Made by a program: the position numbers and the translations under genes
Shown here: one piece after another, positions 42,928 to 51,027 of the stretch
How positions within the stretch are numbered: the stretch's first letter is position 1
Layout: the number at the start of each line of letters is the position of its first letter
Notes under the pieces: model-generated
What the model saw: the letters and a program-made list of their open reading frames with translations, nothing else
Databases searched by the model: none
What the model was told of the DNA's origin: nothing
Origin: Flavihumibacter fluvii
GTDB lineage: Bacteria > Bacteroidota > Bacteroidia > Chitinophagales > Chitinophagaceae
Length of the DNA: 64,000 nt
Direction: 5' to 3'
NCBI RefSeq assembly: GCF_018595675.2
Contig: NZ_CP092333.1
Span: 1,388,001-1,452,000, forward strand

Positions 42928-43770
42928 TTACAGGAACTCAACCACTTTCCTGACTACCTTATTGTCCCTGTAAATTTTTCGGTGCCCCAATTCCTTGGTC
43001 AGCATAAATTCAATATTGGCCGGATGCTGGTTCATGATGGGCATAACATCGGAGATTGGTGTAATATCATCATCTTCATCATGTACCCAAAGAATCCTGG
43101 CATGGATTTGTTTAAGCGCACGAGGTATAGAATAATGGTCAGAAGATACCCCGCCTCTTTCAATGATGATCTTTTCAAATTCACTGCGGACCTTTTCATC
43201 CAATTGTAATAGCCTAAACAGACTGTCGATCGCTGTGGCAGTCTCCGTAGCCGGCGCAATCAGTGCGATTCTAATGTGGTCATCATGGGATATCGATTCC
43301 AGGTAATGTACGATCGCAATGCCACCAAATGAGTGCGCCATAAAGCTATCTATCGGTCCAAATTGCTGGCAGACCGCAGCAATTGTTTTCACATAAACAG
43401 GAAGGCTTATTTGTTTGCCTTCCGAATTTCCATGCGCAGGTGCATCAGCGGCTATCACCTCATATCCTTTCTTCACCAGCGGACTGATATACCGATCGAA
43501 ATTGTTAGCCGAGGATTCAAATCCATGCAGGATCATTACTTTCCGGATACCGCCCTTATTCCAACGATACACAAATACCTGCTTGCCATCAACCTGGACA
43601 AACAGGCGTTCTGCTTTTTCGAAAATGGGGGCCTCCTTTTTCTTTGAACGATGGTAAGGGGTACAAAAAATCTCGAAAGCCTTTTCCGCAGCTTTACGCT
43701 TTGAAAATACTGCAGTAAAATTCAATCTGGCCCTCAGGTAATTGATGGCCAGCTTTTGTGCTAATTTCAT
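42928..43770 (-). CDS. Alpha/beta hydrolase
   Basis: Serine hydrolase-fold protein of 280 residues from ATG 43770. Oxyanion/first strand is KVMILHGFESSANNF (about 77-91), the nucleophile elbow AHSFGG has Ser at about 148, the acid is probably in WVHDEDDDITP (about 232-242), and the catalytic His is in LTKELGHRKIY (about 260-270). The first ~60 residues form an N-terminal helical arm without a signal peptide. The frame is open 45 codons further upstream but that part overlaps the divergent gene. Its start codon is only 17 bases from the start of that gene. The substrate is unknown. Confidence 0.87.
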   Translation of the reverse strand: MKLAQKLAINYLRARLNFTAVFSKRKAAEKAFEIFCTPYHRSKKKEAPIFEKAERLFVQVDGKQVFVYRWNKGGIRKVMILHGFESSANNFDRYISPLVKKGYEVIAADAPAHGNSEGKQISLPVYVKTIAAVCQQFGPIDSFMAHSFGGIAIVHYLESISHDDHIRIALIAPATETATAIDSLFRLLQLDEKVRSEFEKIIIERGGVSSDHYSIPRALKQIHARILWVHDEDDDITPISDVMPIMNQHPANIEFMLTKELGHRKIYRDNKVVRKVVEFL

Positions 43771-43775
43771 GGCTA

Positions 43776-43783
43776 CAAATCTA
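43776..43783 (-). promoter_or_regulatory. Predicted -7 box of the alpha/beta hydrolase gene
   Basis: On the minus strand TAGATTTG, an exact TAnnTTTG match, five bases before the ATG at 43770. If used, the transcript would be leaderless or nearly so. No clear TTG is found at -33. Confidence 0.3.
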
Positions 43784-43787
43784 CTAC

Positions 43788-44564
43788 ATGAAAATTGTTT
43801 TGATTGGAACTGGTAATGCGGGGAAGATATTAGGGGAGCAGTTCGTTCAATCGGGCCACACCATTCTTCAGCTATATGGCAGGGACCCGGCAAAAGCTGC
43901 AGCATTATCCAGGCTATACAATTGTCCGGCTATTTCCAACCTGGCTGATCTTACCCCCATGGCCGATCTTTACCTGGTCGCTGTTTCGGATGATGCCATT
44001 CCGGAAATAGCTGGACAAATGCAGCTTTCACATCAATTGGTTGTACATACGGCGGGATCGGTTTCCAGGGAAGTATTGAAAAATACATCAACAGAATACG
44101 GTGTTTTATATCCTTTGCAAAGTCTACAAAGTGCCTCCACCAAAAAACCGGCTATCCCTTTTTTAATTGATGCTTCTTCCCGGGCGAGCCTTACAAAATT
44201 ACAGGAGTTGGTGGTGTCGTTGGGATCAGGATACCAGGTTTGCACGGATGACCAACGACTAGGTATGCACCTTGCTGCAGTTTGGGTAAATAATTTCCCA
44301 AATCTTTTATATGCTATTGCTTACCGCATCTGCCAGGAAAAAGGGCTTGATTTCACCTTGCTAAGACCTTTGCTCATTGAAACAGCTGAAAGGATCGGGG
44401 AAACAGATCCCTTAGCCTTGCAAACAGGTCCGGCAATCAGAAACGACCAGGATACGCTGCATCGTCATCGGGATTTACTGCATTTGCATCCCAGCTGGCT
44501 GGAATTATACCAAAAGCTCAGTACTGAAATACAACAAATGGGCAAACGCTATTCCACTGGCTGA
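43788..44564 (+). CDS. Rossmann-like / DUF2520 domain protein
   Basis: NADP-reductase-like protein of 258 residues. An N-terminal Rossmann domain (about 1-125; KIVLIGTGNAGKILGEQF gives the GxGxxG loop) precedes a C-terminal DUF2520 helical domain (about 130-250; HLAAVWVNNFPNLLYAIAY). The pair of domains resembles pyrroline-5-carboxylate or ketopantoate reductases, but no substrate is known for the family. The start is the ATG at 43788; ten more open codons upstream overlap the divergent hydrolase start. Its end overlaps the convergent SRPBCC gene by 16 bases. Confidence 0.87.
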   Translation: MKIVLIGTGNAGKILGEQFVQSGHTILQLYGRDPAKAAALSRLYNCPAISNLADLTPMADLYLVAVSDDAIPEIAGQMQLSHQLVVHTAGSVSREVLKNTSTEYGVLYPLQSLQSASTKKPAIPFLIDASSRASLTKLQELVVSLGSGYQVCTDDQRLGMHLAAVWVNNFPNLLYAIAYRICQEKGLDFTLLRPLLIETAERIGETDPLALQTGPAIRNDQDTLHRHRDLLHLHPSWLELYQKLSTEIQQMGKRYSTG

Positions 44565-45565
44565 ACAATATCGGTTTGTACTTCATACATAGATTTTTTG
44601 GTTGTGGGATCATCTATATATACTTCATAAGGGGCTCCGTTCGGTTTCAGGTTATTGGATTTTATCCAATCAGCGATTCGGTTATAGGCAATTGAAACGG
44701 ATTCATATGGACCAAAGTAATGGGCAACCACAGCATTACCAGCCTGCATTTTCCTGAAATGTATTCGGCCAGCGGTATTTGCAGGCAATTTATCAACTGC
44801 AACAGCTGCCTCCAGGATATAAGGTGCTTTGTCAGAATAATACCAGGCAAGCGGCATACCCTGCATCATGAGTTTTTCTGCATTCATTAACTTACCCATT
44901 TCTCCATAGGCTTTCTGCAGTTTCGGACCAATATCACCGGATGCCTGTGCCGTATCCATAATCGTTAACACCAGGAAGGCCGGCCTTACTTGCTGATCGA
45001 TGGTCATCGATGGTTCCTGAACTGAAAGGCTGCCGTTTTCAATCTTGCTTTTGAGTTGGGCAAGGCCTTTTTCAAAATCCGGCCCGATCATTTTATCAAA
45101 AAAGAGTCCAAACCACCGGTTAAAGGGATTATGGGTGAGGTCGGTGGTCATGGACCTGGTCACTTCTGTTGTGCCATTATTCTCCACCAATTCCCAACCA
45201 GCAGTAGCGGCACGGTCAAATCCACCGAATTCAATACTCGTATTAACCAGTTTTCCCGGCTCCGTTGCGATAATACTCAACTTACCATTGCCGACTTTTG
45301 GATGATCGCTTTTCCAGGTATAATAAGCCCCTCTTCCCTTTGTAACAGGTGAGAATTCAATTTTCATGGCTGGGTCCAGCTGGTTCCAGGGCATCCAGGC
45401 ATTATATGTTTTAAGGTCATTAAGAACGCCAAAAACATGACCTGCAGGGGCTTTGATCGTAACCGACCTTGATACGGCAGCAGTTCCCGGCAGTAATGCC
45501 CCGACTATAATTAATAAAGTAACAATTCCTGCCAACCAAAGCAGGATCCTGTACAGCCGTTTCAT
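44549..45565 (-). CDS. SRPBCC family protein with GyrI-like domain
   Basis: Protein of 338 residues anchored by an N-terminal membrane helix (about 5-27: ILLWLAGIVTLLIIVGALLPG). Residues about 33-180 form a START/SRPBCC ligand-binding fold (VSRSVTIKAPAGHVFGVLNDLKTYNAWMPW, ending FEKGLAQLKSKIE). About 190-338 form a GyrI/AraC-effector-binding-like domain (HYFGPYESVSIAYNRIADWI, APYEVYIDDP). The combination is recurrent in Bacteroidota. It may bind small hydrophobic ligands at the membrane; the function is unknown. Confidence 0.85.
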   Translation of the reverse strand: MKRLYRILLWLAGIVTLLIIVGALLPGTAAVSRSVTIKAPAGHVFGVLNDLKTYNAWMPWNQLDPAMKIEFSPVTKGRGAYYTWKSDHPKVGNGKLSIIATEPGKLVNTSIEFGGFDRAATAGWELVENNGTTEVTRSMTTDLTHNPFNRWFGLFFDKMIGPDFEKGLAQLKSKIENGSLSVQEPSMTIDQQVRPAFLVLTIMDTAQASGDIGPKLQKAYGEMGKLMNAEKLMMQGMPLAWYYSDKAPYILEAAVAVDKLPANTAGRIHFRKMQAGNAVVAHYFGPYESVSIAYNRIADWIKSNNLKPNGAPYEVYIDDPTTKKSMYEVQTDIVQPVE

Positions 45566-45664
45566 ATTGAATGATTAATTGGCCATCAAAGTAATAAAAT
45601 ATGCCATATTATGCGTTTTTTAGGCAAAGGATATATTAGGAACCGTTATGTTTATCGTTTGGGT

Positions 45665-45672
45665 TATTTTTG
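45665..45672 (+). promoter_or_regulatory. Predicted -7 box of the ferredoxin-iscX pair
   Basis: TATTTTTG, an exact TAnnTTTG match followed by CATCCC, 21 bases before the ferredoxin ATG. The -33 TTG is not clear. Confidence 0.4.
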
Positions 45673-45693
45673 CATCCCAAAAAGGATTAATAG

Positions 45694-46032
45694 ATGTATT
45701 CGATAACTTTCAAGTTTGAAGAGAAAGGATTAGCGCCAATCACACTGGACAATGTTTCTGCCGACCAGAGCATACTGGAAATAGCCCTTAAAAACAATAT
45801 AGAATTACACCACAATTGTGGCGGAGTTTGTGCCTGTAGCACCTGTCACCTTTACCTGGAAAAAGGCGAAGAGTTTGTGGACGACATCACCGACAAAGAA
45901 GAAGACTTTATTGACCGTGCCGTAAATCCACGTTTAAATTCCCGGCTAGGTTGCCAATGCGTTTTACATGAGGGGGAAAATGGAACCATAGTAGTTACAC
46001 TTCCCGACCAGACCCAATTTCTCGGGGAATAG
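45694..46032 (+). CDS. 2Fe-2S ferredoxin, adrenodoxin/ISC type
   Basis: Electron carrier of 112 residues. The cluster ligands are C42, C48 and C51 (NCGGVCACSTC: the C-x5-C-x2-C of vertebrate-type ferredoxins, with an extra Cys at 46) and C87 in RLGCQ. Length and the surrounding phrases (LHHNCGGVC, DEEDFIDRA-like EEDFIDRAVNPRLNSR) match the ISC ferredoxin that supplies electrons for Fe-S cluster assembly. The adjacent iscX, 36 bases downstream, supports that role. Confidence 0.92.
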   Translation: MYSITFKFEEKGLAPITLDNVSADQSILEIALKNNIELHHNCGGVCACSTCHLYLEKGEEFVDDITDKEEDFIDRAVNPRLNSRLGCQCVLHEGENGTIVVTLPDQTQFLGE

Positions 46033-46068
46033 AAACAAGCTTCAATAATAATCAATAGAATTACACAT

Positions 46069-46308
46069 ATGGCTCATTATGAACCTCCTATTCACTGGAA
46101 CGATTATGAAGACATCGCGCTAAAACTCTATGAAAAGTTTGGCGATGATTTCAATGAAGGAAAGATTTACCGGATCAGGTTTACAGAATTAATTGAATGG
46201 GTACTTTCTTTACCCAATTTTGCGGGAAAGCGCGAAGAGTGTAATGAAGGGCACCTTGAAATGATCCAGAGTTCCTGGGTATACGAATGGCGTGATAACC
46301 AGAAATAA
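46069..46308 (+). CDS. iscX: Fe-S cluster assembly protein IscX
   Basis: Small acidic protein of 79 residues, slightly longer than E. coli IscX (66). Family phrases are intact: WNDYEDIALKLYEKFGDDFNE (positions about 10-30; written here as IALKLYEKFGDDF), IRFTELIEWVLSLPNF, and the C-terminal EGHLEMIQSSWVYEW. IscX binds IscS and iron and modulates the ISC machinery. It is found here with only the ferredoxin; iscS, iscU and hscAB are not in the window. Confidence 0.92.
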   Translation: MAHYEPPIHWNDYEDIALKLYEKFGDDFNEGKIYRIRFTELIEWVLSLPNFAGKREECNEGHLEMIQSSWVYEWRDNQK

Positions 46309-46343
46309 GCCAACTTTAGCGAACCGAGCACTAAAAATTACTC

Positions 46344-46865
46344 ATGTCATTATTAGAAAGGTTTAAAGAAATCACCACCTTTGTTTTTGATGTTGATGGT
46401 GTGCTGACCGATGGAACGCTGTGGATCCATGATGATGGGGAAATGGTGCGCCGCATGAATATCAAGGATGGTTATGCGCTGCAACTGGCCATCAAAAAAG
46501 GATACCGGATCCTGGTAATTTCTGGTGGAACCTCTGCAGCAGTAGTGCATCGCCTCGCAAAACTCGGTGTTCGGGATGTATTCATGCAGGTAGAGCAGAA
46601 GACCGGGGTACTTCAGGACTATTGCGCTAACCACCATATAACAACATCGGAAGTTTTATTTATGGGGGATGATATTCCTGATTATGGGATGATGCAGCTG
46701 GCTGGACTGGCATGCGCACCGGCTGATGCAGTTGCCGAAATAAAACAGTTGGCGCAGTATATCAGTCCCTTTGCCGGTGGACATGGCTGCGTTCGGGAAG
46801 TCATTGAAAAAGTGATGAAGTTGAGAGGTGACTGGGCGATTGATACCAGCGTTTCCAGCAAATAA
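46344..46865 (+). CDS. kdsC: KdsC-type HAD phosphatase (KDO 8-phosphate phosphatase)
   Basis: HAD phosphatase of 173 residues in the cap-less C0 group. Motif I is FVFDVDGVLTDG with D16 and D18, motif II VISGG, motif III K (VEQKTGVL), and motif IV LFMGDDIPDYGMM; the C-terminal FAGGHGCVREVIE is characteristic of KdsC. It hydrolyses 3-deoxy-D-manno-octulosonate 8-phosphate to KDO, a component of the LPS inner core, consistent with a Gram-negative envelope. It starts 35 bases after iscX and is followed by a UbiA-type gene. Confidence 0.9.
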   Translation: MSLLERFKEITTFVFDVDGVLTDGTLWIHDDGEMVRRMNIKDGYALQLAIKKGYRILVISGGTSAAVVHRLAKLGVRDVFMQVEQKTGVLQDYCANHHITTSEVLFMGDDIPDYGMMQLAGLACAPADAVAEIKQLAQYISPFAGGHGCVREVIEKVMKLRGDWAIDTSVSSK

Positions 46866-46905
46866 TTGCCAAACAGTATTTATTTACCCGATCAATATTA
46901 GCGGA

Positions 46906-47865
46906 TTGAAACTCATTGGCGCATTTTTTCGACTCATCAGGTGGCCGAATCTTTTTTTCATCACCGTAACACAGGTTTTGTTTTATTCCTGTATCCTGGT
47001 GCCCTCTGCTAGCGGGGGTAACAGCATGCTACAGTGGAATATGCCATTAAAACTCGATCCGGCTTACTTCATCTTACTGGTCATATCATCAGTTTGTATC
47101 GCGGCAGCCGGTTATATTATCAATGACTATTTTGACCTGAATATTGACCAGGTAAATAAACCCGATTCCATAGTGATTCAAAGAATCATTAAAAGGCGTT
47201 GGGCTATCATCTGGCACCTGGTATTATCCTTTATTGGTGTTGGATTGGCTTTTTACCTGTCATGGCAGCTGAAAAACCCTGTGATCGGATTTGCAAATTT
47301 CGGTTGTGTTTTAATGTTATGGCTATACTCCACCTCTTTTAAAAAACAATTGCTGATTGGTAATGTGCTTATATCAATTCTAACAGCCTGGGTAATACTA
47401 GTGATTTATTTCGCTGAATTAAGTGTCAGCAGGTTTGGTGAACCACTGTACAGGGATACCATAAAATCCGTATTTAAATTCACCATAATCTACAGCAGTT
47501 TTGCCTTTATTATATCATTAATCAGGGAAGTTGTTAAAGACATTGAAGACAGGGAAGGTGATGCCCGTTATGGTTGTCGCACAATGCCCATTGTCTGGGG
47601 AGTTCCGGCTACCAAGATGTTTGTAATGGTTTGGCTTTTCGTATTAGGTACAGCATTGCTCATCATACAATTATATGGACTGCTGAAAGGCTGGTGGATC
47701 GGGTCGCTATACTGCATAGGATTAGTGATCTTACCCCTTGTCCATATTCTGTTGAAATTGAAAGCTGCAAACACTACTGACCAATTTCACCAGCTGAGTT
47801 CTAAAATCAAGTGGGTTATGCTGGCCGGGATCTTATCTATGGTTTTCTTTAAATGGTACCTGTAA
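46906..47865 (+). CDS. UbiA family prenyltransferase
   Basis: Polytopic membrane prenyltransferase of 319 residues from TTG 46906. The first Asp-rich motif NDYFDLNIDQVNKP and the second VVKDIEDREGDARYG bind the prenyl diphosphate through Mg2+, and there are about eight or nine membrane helices. The group is close to (geranyl)geranylglycerol-phosphate transferase-like proteins of Bacteroidota; quinone or lipid prenylation are alternatives. No ATG exists near the start. A GTG at 46828 would overlap kdsC by 38 bases, so I prefer the TTG that begins the conserved region KLIGAFFRLIRWPNLFF. Its TAA overlaps the Maf ATG (TAATG). Confidence 0.83.
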   Translation: MKLIGAFFRLIRWPNLFFITVTQVLFYSCILVPSASGGNSMLQWNMPLKLDPAYFILLVISSVCIAAAGYIINDYFDLNIDQVNKPDSIVIQRIIKRRWAIIWHLVLSFIGVGLAFYLSWQLKNPVIGFANFGCVLMLWLYSTSFKKQLLIGNVLISILTAWVILVIYFAELSVSRFGEPLYRDTIKSVFKFTIIYSSFAFIISLIREVVKDIEDREGDARYGCRTMPIVWGVPATKMFVMVWLFVLGTALLIIQLYGLLKGWWIGSLYCIGLVILPLVHILLKLKAANTTDQFHQLSSKIKWVMLAGILSMVFFKWYL

Positions 47866-48428
47866 TGGAAAGAATTGTATTGGCTTCCCAATCACCCCGG
47901 CGAAAACAACTGCTGGAATGGGCTGAGGTGGATTTTGATATTATTGTCCGGCCAACTGATGAATCCTATCCGGATGGCTTGCCCATTGGGGAAATCCCGG
48001 TTCACATCGCCCGCCAGAAAGCGCTGGTAGTGCAGGCCGAATTAAGCCATGACCAACTGATACTGGCGGCTGATACCATTGTAGTATTGGGTAATAAAAT
48101 TATTGGCAAACCAACAGACCGGCAAAACGCCATTGATATACTGCTGGAATTATCGGGTAATGAACACAAGGTTATAACAGGTGTGATACTCCGAAAAGGA
48201 ACAAAGGAAATCGCTTTTTCAGATACCACCACCGTTCAATTTCATCCCCTAACGCCGGAACAGATCAGTTTTTATGTAGATAAATACCAACCATACGATA
48301 AAGCAGGCGCTTATGCCATCCAGGAATGGATAGGCGTAACCGGTATAAAATCTATCCATGGCGACTTCTATAATGTAATGGGCTTGCCGGTTAGCAGGGT
48401 GGTCCAGGCCTTATCCGGTTGGCGATAA
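47865..48428 (+). CDS. Maf family nucleotide pyrophosphatase
   Basis: House-cleaning nucleoside triphosphate pyrophosphatase (dTTP/UTP or m7GTP type) of 187 residues. Signature ASQSPRRKQLLEWA (about 6-19), ILAADTIVVLGNKIIGKP (about 67-84; written in part, with the conserved Asp-Thr), and KAGAYAIQEWIG with SIHGDFYNVMGLP near the end. The ATG at 47865 overlaps the UbiA stop codon as TAATG, so translation is coupled; an ATG four codons earlier is an alternative. Confidence 0.92.
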   Translation: MERIVLASQSPRRKQLLEWAEVDFDIIVRPTDESYPDGLPIGEIPVHIARQKALVVQAELSHDQLILAADTIVVLGNKIIGKPTDRQNAIDILLELSGNEHKVITGVILRKGTKEIAFSDTTTVQFHPLTPEQISFYVDKYQPYDKAGAYAIQEWIGVTGIKSIHGDFYNVMGLPVSRVVQALSGWR

Positions 48429-48484
48429 ACAGGGTGATAATACCCTTGCCGGCCCTGCAGGCACCGACTATTTTTCGGAAAAAA

Positions 48485-49747
48485 ATGCAGGAGCGTTTAT
48501 TACAGTTTATCTGGCAGGAAAAATATTTCAATACTTCATCATTACAAACGGTAAGCGGCGAAACACTGACAATCATTGATTCAGGTGAATTGAATACACA
48601 GCAGGGACCAGATTTTAAGCATGCCCGGATTTTATTGAACGGCGTATTATGGGCTGGTAATATTGAAGTCCATCTTAAAAGCTCACAATGGTACCAACAT
48701 AAACACAGCACTGATCCGAATTACAATACCGTAATATTACACGTGGTGTGGGAAGATGATGATACCGTTTTATCACACGCCTTACCCACGCTGGTGTTAG
48801 AAAACCGGGTACCGTCGATCATGCTTAACCGGTATACCACCCTGATGCAGCAGAAAAATGCCATTGCCTGCCATGATCAATTGTTCCAGGTTCCCGACAG
48901 TACCTGGCAGGGCTGGTTGGGCGAATTGCTCAAAATAAGGCTGCAACGTAAGGCCAGGCAGGTTCTGGAGCGATTGGAGGAAACAAATAACGATTGGGAG
49001 GAATGCAGCTGGTGGTGGCTCGCCAGGCATTTCGGCGGACCGGTTAATGCAGTATTCTTCGAAACCATCGCCAGGTCCATTCCCATAAAGATACTGGTCC
49101 GGCACAGGAGCCAGGTCATCCAGCTGGAAGCCATGTTACTGGGCCAAGGCAATTTGTTGCAGGAGCCAGGCGCTGATCCATATGTACAACTATTGCAAAG
49201 GGAGTACCGGTTTTTATTGAACAAATACAAGTTTACTCCGGTCCATGGCCAGGCACAATTGCTGCGGATGCGACCGGCAGGTTTCCCGGCAGTAAGACTG
49301 GCACAGCTTGCGATGTTAATACACCAATCCGGACAATTATTTGACAGGATACTGGATTGTCCAAATCTTAAGTCACTGGAAGATTGGCTGAATATAACCG
49401 CCAATGATTTCTGGCATTACCATTATTCCTTGCTGGAACCCACCCCGTTCCATCCAAAACATATTGGCAAAGAAATGGGGCATCATTTAATTATAAATGG
49501 TATTGCGCCATTGGTTTTTGCCACAGGGTTAAGGCAGCAGCAAGTCCATTTCCAACAGCTGGCCATCAACTGGCTGGAGGCCATGCCACCGGAAAATAAC
49601 CAGATTCAGCGAGCCTGGAAAAGGGAGGGGGTCAGTTCAAAAGATGCAGCCCAGAGCCAGGCGTTAAGTGAATTAAAAAATGGCTATTGTTCCGCCAAAC
49701 TTTGCCTCAATTGCATGATCGGCAGGCAGCTCCTGAACAGGCCATAA
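48485..49747 (+). CDS. DUF2851 family protein
   Basis: Conserved Bacteroidota protein of 420 residues and unknown function. The start MQERLLQFIWQEKYFN and the block GPDFKHARILLNGVLWAGNIEVHL (about 40-64), then HSTDPNYNTVILHVVWEDD, are diagnostic. The first part recalls a nuclease-like beta fold (Asp, Glu, HxxW), and the C-terminus contains a Cys pair (GYCSAKLCLNCMIGRQLL) that could bind metal. I start at ATG 48485; a TTG at 48419 would overlap the Maf gene. It is the fourth gene after kdsC on the plus strand. Confidence 0.85.
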   Translation: MQERLLQFIWQEKYFNTSSLQTVSGETLTIIDSGELNTQQGPDFKHARILLNGVLWAGNIEVHLKSSQWYQHKHSTDPNYNTVILHVVWEDDDTVLSHALPTLVLENRVPSIMLNRYTTLMQQKNAIACHDQLFQVPDSTWQGWLGELLKIRLQRKARQVLERLEETNNDWEECSWWWLARHFGGPVNAVFFETIARSIPIKILVRHRSQVIQLEAMLLGQGNLLQEPGADPYVQLLQREYRFLLNKYKFTPVHGQAQLLRMRPAGFPAVRLAQLAMLIHQSGQLFDRILDCPNLKSLEDWLNITANDFWHYHYSLLEPTPFHPKHIGKEMGHHLIINGIAPLVFATGLRQQQVHFQQLAINWLEAMPPENNQIQRAWKREGVSSKDAAQSQALSELKNGYCSAKLCLNCMIGRQLLNRP

Positions 49748-49755
49748 CCGCTAAA

Positions 49756-50160
49756 TTACCATTCATACACCAGGTTAGCCTGCAGGGCGGGAGATAAACT
49801 TTGTGCAACAGGGCAGGTATTCCCGATCCGTTCCATTATGGTGCGGTCTTTTTCACTCAGGTTTAACGATTTTGGGAAACGCAGTATCACATCAATTTTA
49901 CCAATGCGCCTGGGTTCACTAAGCATATGTTTTTGTATATCAATTGTGGTACCGGCAAAGTCAATTCCCATATCCTGCCCTTTGATGCCCATTGTAGTAA
50001 TGGCGCAGGTTCCAAGCGCCACACATACCATATCTGTGGGTGAAAAACGTTCCCCTTTCCCTTTGTTATCCGTTGGTGCATCCGTTTGAATTTCGGTTCC
50101 GCTTTGGTTATGGGTGGCAATACAACGAAGGTGTCCTTCATAAACTACAGATGCTGTCAT
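49756..50160 (-). CDS. OsmC family peroxiredoxin-like protein
   Basis: OsmC/Ohr-fold protein of 134 residues. The two redox cysteines of the fold are visible: one in VCVALGTCAITTMGI (about 46-60) and one in IGNTCPVAQSLSP (about 112-124). Such proteins reduce organic hydroperoxides. The shorter length and sequence place it in the YhfA-like branch rather than with classical Ohr. It is divergent from the following exported protein, with 44 bases between starts. Confidence 0.9.
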   Translation of the reverse strand: MTASVVYEGHLRCIATHNQSGTEIQTDAPTDNKGKGERFSPTDMVCVALGTCAITTMGIKGQDMGIDFAGTTIDIQKHMLSEPRRIGKIDVILRFPKSLNLSEKDRTIMERIGNTCPVAQSLSPALQANLVYEW

Positions 50161-50204
50161 GCTATTATTTTTGCCTAAATTTACGGCACCCGCATTCTAA
50201 AAAC

Positions 50205-51011
50205 ATGACCGTGAAAAAATTACTGTTATTATTTGTCGGATTTGTCTGTACCACCCTGTCATGGGCACAATCTAATCCACCCTCCCAGAAAAAGGATAAA
50301 AAAGCAGAGAAAAAGGAAAAGGTCAATGCCATGGTGAAAATGGAAGAGGAGGGGCAATTGATCTTTAATAAACATTCCATTTTTGGTATTAAACTAAATA
50401 CTGATGGGTATGGATTTTCCTACGAAAAGGGTAAATTCCTGACACCTAAGAAAACCCGAATACTTCAGTTTGAGTTTAACGAAAAAAAGCACCCCAAAGA
50501 AGATAAAGATGCCGGTAGTGTGGATATATTCGGTAATGTGAACCAGTTTGTGTATGGGAAGGCCAATAATTTTTACCAAATCAAAGGGGGGTATGGCCAG
50601 CAATACCTGATTGGGGGGAAATCCAATAAAAACGGGGTGTCTGTCTCTGCTTTATGGTTGGGTGGCTTGTCCCTGGGCATTTTAAAACCTTATTATGTTG
50701 ATGTCATCAATATTAATACGGAAGAAAGATCAAGGAAAACATTCACTGAAATAGAAGACCTTGACGAGTATGTATACCTTGGCGCCTCTGGATTTACAGT
50801 TGGCTGGGGCGAAGCAAAGGTTATTCCAGGTGCCCACCTGAAAACGGCTTTACGGTTCGACTATGGCCGCTTTAATGAGGTGGTTTCTGCCATTGAGGCG
50901 GGTGTTAACCTGGAATATTACGCGAAAGGCGTGCTTCAAATGGTCGATAACAAGGAAAAGAACCTCTTTTTTAATGCCTACGTTTCTGTGCTTTTTGGTA
51001 AGCGGAAGTAA
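50205..51011 (+). CDS. Exported protein of unknown function, probable outer-membrane barrel
   Basis: No named family recognised. From ATG 50205 the protein has 268 residues: signal peptide MTVKKLLLLFVGFVCTTLSWAQ, a short Lys/Glu-rich linker (KKDKKAEKKEKVNAM), then alternating aromatic beta strands (YGFSYEKGKFL, ILQFEFNEKKH, FYQIKGGYGQQYLIGG, VSVSALWLGGLSLGILKP). It ends in a final strand NAYVSVLFGKRK of outer-membrane type. This suggests an 8-12 stranded barrel or a porin-like assembly partner. The gene ends 16 bases before lipA and could be cotranscribed, although lipA seems to have its own promoter. An upstream in-frame extension to 50040 lies antisense to osmC and is not used. Confidence 0.65.
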   Translation: MTVKKLLLLFVGFVCTTLSWAQSNPPSQKKDKKAEKKEKVNAMVKMEEEGQLIFNKHSIFGIKLNTDGYGFSYEKGKFLTPKKTRILQFEFNEKKHPKEDKDAGSVDIFGNVNQFVYGKANNFYQIKGGYGQQYLIGGKSNKNGVSVSALWLGGLSLGILKPYYVDVININTEERSRKTFTEIEDLDEYVYLGASGFTVGWGEAKVIPGAHLKTALRFDYGRFNEVVSAIEAGVNLEYYAKGVLQMVDNKEKNLFFNAYVSVLFGKRK

Positions 51012-51013
51012 TG

Positions 51014-51021
51014 TAATTTTG
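51014..51021 (+). promoter_or_regulatory. Predicted -7 box of lipA
   Basis: TAATTTTG, an exact TAnnTTTG match, six bases before the lipA ATG. It overlaps the end of the upstream gene's 3' region and would give an almost leaderless mRNA. No clear TTG is seen at -33. Confidence 0.33.
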
Positions 51022-51027
51022 TAGGTT

